NCBI GenBank assembly: GCA_964567045.1
Contig: CAZMLE010000120.1
Coordinates: forward strand, 1 to 8,982
Reading direction: 5' to 3'
Length of the DNA stretch: 8,982 bases
Source: JAFNGF01 sp964567045
GTDB lineage: Bacteria; Planctomycetota; Phycisphaerae; Sedimentisphaerales; Anaerobacaceae
Below the pieces are notes generated by a model, which saw nothing but the letters and a program-made list of their open reading frames with translations, was not told where the DNA came from and ran no database searches. The position numbers and the translations under genes were made by a program. Shown here piece by piece: positions 5,528 to 8,982 of the stretch (the stretch's first letter is position 1; each line of letters starts with the position of its first letter).

Positions 5528-7066
5528 ATGAGCTTTGACCTGCGTATCTTTGGCGACCAGAACCTTGATGCGAACTACATTGAGTGGCTTGTTGACGATT
5601 GCTCCGTAGATATTCAGACGCACTTCTCCAAGCTGTGGGATTATTACACCAATCCAATGTATGACTTGGCTGGAGCCCCTGCTTTAGACAGGAAGCTGAA
5701 CGAATCGGGCAGGTGCTATGTCCAGGCCCAAGAATACGGGCTGCCTGCCAGAATAACCGGCCTGGCGCACTCGTCCGGCGCAGGCATCTTCGGCGCCACA
5801 GCGGTCAAAAATGTGCAGCGAAAAGAGATAGTCATCGAAAACGACATCGCCTGGCGAATAAACGCGGGCGTGGATTTTTTGTTCGGAAAGCCGATTAGCT
5901 TTGTCTCCAAATCGCCGGACAGCCAAAAACGTGCAGAGATCGAAACCATAATAAAGGCACTGTTTGCGGCCAACGGCGGTATTGGTTTCTTTCAGGATAT
6001 GGCAGTGCTCGGAAGTGTCTACGGGTTTGTCGATTGCCTCGTCAGGCCTGGCGACCAGCTTTTCAGCCGCGCTTCTTCCTCCCAGTTCCTCCCACTTGAA
6101 GAGGCGCTCAAGTTGGCACAAACAATCGAGCTGGAACTGATTGAAGCACCGAGAGCACTGCCTGTCCTGGATGAGAATGACTATAGGAAGATTAGATACT
6201 ATGTGCAGCACTTTTATCAAAAGAGAAATGTTCTGACCGGCAAAAACTCCTTTTTGGCGGGGTTGTTGTCGCCGGGGCGGGCAGGTGGTGACAGTCGGCT
6301 GGTCGTTTCGGTGACGGAGATTACGTCGCCTGTCGCCTGGCAGAGATATGAGGACCAGCAGCTCGTTGCCGAAGGGGAACTACCGTGGGGATTTTTGCCG
6401 GTCATGCACATCCAGAATATTGCCCAGCCGTATTACTATGAGGGGCTTAGCGATGTTGAGCCGTTGATACCGCTTCAGGATGAGCTTAATACCAGACTCA
6501 GTGACAGGGCCAACCGCATCACGTTCCAATCTTTCAAGATGTATCTGGGAAAGGGCATCGAGGGCTTTGAGGATAGGCCCATCTCGCCGGGCAGGATGTG
6601 GTACACCGACAATCCCGAAGCCAGTATCGAGGAGTTCGGGGGAGATACGCCCACACCCAGCGAGGGCGTGCATATCGCTGAGATCAGAGAGGCGCTGGAT
6701 AAGGTCAGCGGAGTCACTCCGGTCGTAGCGGGCGTTCTGCGAGATAAGCTCGGCAACCTCACAAGTGCGGTCGCCCTTAAACTTACGCTTATGGGCACGC
6801 TCTCAAAAAATGAGCGAAAGAGATTCACCTACGGGCAGGGCCTAAAAAATATCTGCGCGATGGTCCTTGCGATGCTGGATAAGGCCGGCATCTATCAGAC
6901 CGCGCAGGCGGATAGAGAAATCGAGATCATTTTTCCAAGCCCGCTGCCTGAAAACGTGATGGAAAAGCTAAAAGAGGCCCAGATCAAAAAGCAGTTGGGC
7001 GTTCCAACTGAGCAGGTGCTGCGAGAATTGGGATACGAGAATTTGCAAAACGCGATTCAAGTTTAG
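5528..7066 (+). CDS. Phage portal protein (SPP1 gp6-like), 512 aa
   Basis: Portals form the dodecameric ring at one capsid vertex through which DNA is pumped by terminase and to which the tail attaches. Family-like features include the wing region with IVIENDIAWRINAGVDFLFG (101-120) and VSKSP, the segment LGSVYGFVDCLVRP (161-174), SVTEITSP (261-268), the stem/crown region QDELNTRLSDRANRI (317-331), and GNLTSAVALKLTLMG (409-423) before a long C-terminal helical part. The length is typical. AAAGGAGAG ends 8 nt before the ATG at 5528. The TAG stop (7064-7066) lies inside hairpin unit 9. The scaffold-like and capsid genes follow on the same strand, giving the normal head-gene order. A terminase gene is expected upstream but a glycoside hydrolase is found there instead. 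Confidence 0.85.
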   Translation: MSFDLRIFGDQNLDANYIEWLVDDCSVDIQTHFSKLWDYYTNPMYDLAGAPALDRKLNESGRCYVQAQEYGLPARITGLAHSSGAGIFGATAVKNVQRKEIVIENDIAWRINAGVDFLFGKPISFVSKSPDSQKRAEIETIIKALFAANGGIGFFQDMAVLGSVYGFVDCLVRPGDQLFSRASSSQFLPLEEALKLAQTIELELIEAPRALPVLDENDYRKIRYYVQHFYQKRNVLTGKNSFLAGLLSPGRAGGDSRLVVSVTEITSPVAWQRYEDQQLVAEGELPWGFLPVMHIQNIAQPYYYEGLSDVEPLIPLQDELNTRLSDRANRITFQSFKMYLGKGIEGFEDRPISPGRMWYTDNPEASIEEFGGDTPTPSEGVHIAEIREALDKVSGVTPVVAGVLRDKLGNLTSAVALKLTLMGTLSKNERKRFTYGQGLKNICAMVLAMLDKAGIYQTAQADREIEIIFPSPLPENVMEKLKEAQIKKQLGVPTEQVLRELGYENLQNAIQV

Positions 7067-7089
7067 CCCCCAGGTTTATCCTGGGGGTT
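7062..7089 (-). repeat. CTAAA-core hairpin, unit 9
   Basis: TTTAG (7062-7066) is followed by CCCCCAGG (7067-7074), loop TTTAT and CCTGGGGG (7080-7087), a perfect 8-bp stem. The core supplies the portal stop codon. It forms a tandem pair with unit 10 between the portal and scaffold genes. Confidence 0.85.
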
Positions 7090-7091
7090 AA

Positions 7092-7120
7092 AACCCCGCA
7101 ATAAATTGCGGGGCTAAATA
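7092..7120 (+). repeat. CTAAA-core hairpin, unit 10
   Basis: CCCCGCAA (7094-7101), loop TAAA and TTGCGGGG (7106-7113) form a perfect 8-bp stem followed by CTAAATA (7114-7120). It lies just upstream of the scaffold gene's ribosome site (7127-7131), so it is inside the head operon transcript. Confidence 0.85.
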
Positions 7121-7136
7121 AGAGTCAGGAGACCCT

Positions 7137-7661
7137 ATGAGTCAGACCGACACAGAAACGAATTTGTCAGAAGACACAGATTACCAGAATGACGGCGACA
7201 ACGCTAGACTTGTTCCGGTGACGGAATCGATCCGTTATCGCAGAAGGGCACAGAGTGCTGAGAAAAAGGCCGAATCTTTGGCCGAAGAGTTATCTGCGGC
7301 AAAGGCACAAGCAACGAGCCTGTCGCAGCAGTTAAACGACCTGCAGGTCGAACAGCAGTTAGTCCGCAAACTTGCTGCTGCCGGGGCGGTTGATTTGGAA
7401 ACGGCTGTCCTGATTGCCAAGACCAGAATACAGGGTCAAGACAAGGCAGATGTGAACGGCGTGGTTGAGCAACTGCGGAAAGAAAAGGAGTATCTCTTTG
7501 CCGGTGCAGTTGGTGCTGTGAGCGCCAGAAAGACTGCTTCGGCGAAAGAGCGGATGCAAAACAGCCAGACGATTCTTGAAAGGGCAGCCAAAAAGGCGGC
7601 CACCTCAGGCAGTCGAAGGGACTTGCAGGAGTACCTGAAATTGCGAAGGAATTTTTTGTGA
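7137..7661 (+). CDS. Probable capsid scaffolding protein, 174 aa
   Basis: Scaffolds guide assembly of capsid subunits into the procapsid and are then released or cleaved. The evidence is position and composition. The gene lies between portal and major capsid genes, and the product is small, charged and mostly helical. It has an acidic N-terminus (1-25), a predicted coiled coil at ~32-78 (SAEKKAESLAEELSAAKA and following heptads) and a basic helical C-terminus (~135-174, ending LKLRRNFL) of the kind that contacts capsid protein. There is no conserved enzyme motif, so a fused protease is not supported. AGGAG (7127-7131) lies 5 nt before the ATG at 7137. A head-associated accessory protein is the main alternative. 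Confidence 0.7.
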   Translation: MSQTDTETNLSEDTDYQNDGDNARLVPVTESIRYRRRAQSAEKKAESLAEELSAAKAQATSLSQQLNDLQVEQQLVRKLAAAGAVDLETAVLIAKTRIQGQDKADVNGVVEQLRKEKEYLFAGAVGAVSARKTASAKERMQNSQTILERAAKKAATSGSRRDLQEYLKLRRNFL

Positions 7662-7666
7662 CCGTG

Positions 7667-7695
7667 TATTTAGCCCCCCAGTTTATTGGGGGGTT
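7667..7695 (-). repeat. CTAAA-core hairpin, unit 11
   Basis: TATTTAG (7667-7673), CCCCCCA (7674-7680), loop GTTTAT and TGGGGGG (7687-7693) form a perfect 7-bp stem. It lies between the scaffold stop and the capsid gene's ribosome site, inside the head operon. Confidence 0.85.
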
Positions 7696-7719
7696 GAAAA
7701 ACCCAAAAGGAGATGAACG

Positions 7720-8874
7720 ATGGCATTTACCGGAAAAGCAACTTATTCAGCGGGCACAACTCTGCCGGAATTGGCAGAGGACGTGTCGGATTTGATCGGA
7801 TTAATCTCGCCTTACGAAACGCCTCTGTTGGATGCTCTGGGCGATCCGATGAGGGAGGCGACCAGCACGCATCACGAGTGGCTGGAGGACGAACTTTTGC
7901 CCAACAAAGACGCGATCAACGACAGCACGTACACCGACCCGGCAGCCGACACACAGTTTGTCGTTGACAACGGCAGCAGATTCCGTGTCGGCGATCAGAT
8001 TCAGGTCGAAAGCAGCGAGGAATTGATGCTGGTGACCGCCATCAGCACTAATACGCTGACGGTCGTTCGCGGTTACGCCGGCACTACGCCGGAGGCTTTG
8101 GCGGACAATAAGGTAATCAACATCCTGGGCAATGCTGCTCTTGAAGGGGCGGATAAACCCGATGTGCGGTTCACCAATCGCGTGCGCTGCGGCAACTACA
8201 CGCAGATATTTACCGCCGCCGTGGAAGTAAGCGGCACCGATATGGCTGCCAGTCACCTGGGTCTGGCAGACGAGATGGATTACCAAAAGCAGGAACGGCT
8301 ACGCGAGCTACTTCGTGACCTGGAGAACAGCGTAATGAACGGCGGTCAGCCGGCCGGCAATCCGGAAGGAAGCGGCTCGGTCAGGCGGTCGATAAAGGGC
8401 ATTATTAAGCATCTGTCGACCAATGTTTTCCACACCGGCGACAGCGGCTTTCCCAGCGGCACCGACCTTGACGAGGCCAAGATTAATTATGTGCTGAGAA
8501 AGGTCTGGGAGAATAGCGGCGGCAACGTTGACCTGATCGTAGTGGGCGGCTTTCAGAAGCGAAAGATAAACGCTTTCTGCGCCGACAGCAGAACCTACGC
8601 AGCCGGTGACACGACCTTCACCAATATGATAAGCGTCTACGAGAGCGACTTCGGCGTGTGCAGGATTGTCACTACCCGTTGGGTGCCGCAGGATGCGGCG
8701 TTGCTGCTGGATTCATCGCGGATAGGCGTGCTGCCACTGGCCGGGCGGAGTTTTCACTTCAAGCCCCTGGCAAGCAGTGGCGACTACGAGTGCGGCGAGC
8801 TCATCGGCGAATACACGCTGGAGCTGCGCAACCAGGCGGCTCACGGCCTCATTCGCGACCTCAGCACATCGTAA
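7720..8874 (+). CDS. Major capsid protein (SU10/DUF5309-like, HK97 fold), 384 aa
   Basis: This is the shell-forming protein of the phage head. The N-terminus fits the SU10-type capsid family: LPELAEDVSDLIGLISPYETPLLDALG (15-41), then HHEWLEDEL (51-59). A beta-rich insertion at ~86-140 (FRVGDQIQVESSEELMLVTA, VVRGYAGTT) resembles the small beta domain of these proteins. The helical core with RELLRDLENSVMNG (195-208) and RSIKGIIKHL (223-232) follows, and the C-terminal part contains DLIVVGG (271-277) and RWVPQDAALLLD (320-331). There is no separate leader peptide. AAAAGGAG (7705-7712) lies 7 nt before the ATG at 7720, the strongest ribosome site of the three head genes, as expected for the most abundant product. 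No tail or connector gene follows in the remaining ~100 bases. Confidence 0.8.
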   Translation: MAFTGKATYSAGTTLPELAEDVSDLIGLISPYETPLLDALGDPMREATSTHHEWLEDELLPNKDAINDSTYTDPAADTQFVVDNGSRFRVGDQIQVESSEELMLVTAISTNTLTVVRGYAGTTPEALADNKVINILGNAALEGADKPDVRFTNRVRCGNYTQIFTAAVEVSGTDMAASHLGLADEMDYQKQERLRELLRDLENSVMNGGQPAGNPEGSGSVRRSIKGIIKHLSTNVFHTGDSGFPSGTDLDEAKINYVLRKVWENSGGNVDLIVVGGFQKRKINAFCADSRTYAAGDTTFTNMISVYESDFGVCRIVTTRWVPQDAALLLDSSRIGVLPLAGRSFHFKPLASSGDYECGELIGEYTLELRNQAAHGLIRDLSTS

Positions 8875-8887
8875 AAATGGGGTATAG

Positions 8888-8929
8888 GGGATAGTATTTA
8901 GCCCCACGTTTTACGCGGGGTTCTATCCC
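8888..8929. repeat. Nested hairpin with CTAAA-core unit 12, abutting the right inverted repeat
   Basis: The outer arms GGGATAG (8888-8894) and CTATCCC (8923-8929) pair perfectly. Inside lies TATTTAG (8895-8901), CCCCACG, loop TTTTA and CGCGGGG (8914-8920) with one mismatch. The outer arm ends exactly where the 53-bp inverted repeat begins. It starts 13 nt after the capsid stop and could end the head transcript. Confidence 0.75.
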
Positions 8930-8982
8930 GGTACAAACCGGTAAGATGGGTTACAGAATAAACCGGCGACATGGGTAACAGT
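8930..8982 (-). repeat. Right 53-bp terminal inverted repeat (IS-type end)
   Basis: This is the exact reverse complement of 3-55, with the same internal pair of ~22-bp repeats. Complete identity over 53 bases means that both edges belong to recent copies of one element. The window stops inside or at the edge of it. Confidence 0.85.

Noticed and set aside
5684..6220. Minus-strand open frame of 178 codons
   Set aside because: It lies wholly inside the portal gene and its product has no coherent pattern.
65..8922. CRISPR array
   Set aside because: The repeats are scattered at gene ends over the whole window, in both orientations and without regular spacers.

Overview
The window reads as an accessory, phage-derived segment of a bacterial chromosome, about half G+C. 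The sugar kinase, the secreted glycoside hydrolase and the dense sprinkling of small G+C-rich hairpins with a CTAAA core resemble planctomycete (Phycisphaerae-like) genomes. That is an impression from pattern memory and not a proof; no rRNA, tRNA or other taxonomic marker is present.

Both edges are the same 53-bp sequence in inverted orientation (3-55 and 8930-8982). It contains two ~22-bp direct repeats, as in many insertion-sequence ends. No transposase is present, so the window is either unique DNA between two opposed copies of one IS (a likely contig break) or the inside of a larger inverted-repeat-bounded unit.

Left part (101-2705, minus strand): a compact operon with a good sigma-70 promoter (2678-2705) reading toward the left edge. 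It encodes a small double-HTH protein, an ABC-type ATPase without membrane segments, a GNAT-like acyltransferase and a ParB-like protein. The ATPase and GNAT genes are in the same reading frame and are separated by one stop codon carried by a hairpin repeat. The GNAT and ParB genes overlap by 32 nt. This four-gene module is the best candidate for an undescribed system. I suspect phage DNA handling or modification, but the function is unknown.

Middle (2807-5527): a PfkB/ribokinase-like sugar kinase (+) with an altered anion-hole motif converges on a secreted clan-A glycoside hydrolase (-). The hydrolase gene is bracketed by two nearly identical 27-bp hairpin repeats. These look like host or cargo genes.

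Right part (5528-8874, + strand): a phage head operon of portal, coiled-coil scaffold-like protein and SU10-type major capsid protein. No terminase precedes it and no tail or connector gene follows before the right edge.

Twelve hairpin units (plus one hairpin of another class inside the ParB gene) are spread over host-like and phage-like parts alike. Four of the nine genes end on a stop codon lying inside the hairpin core. This suggests that the phage genes have been resident long enough to be colonised by the repeat family, or that the repeats have a role in gene ends.
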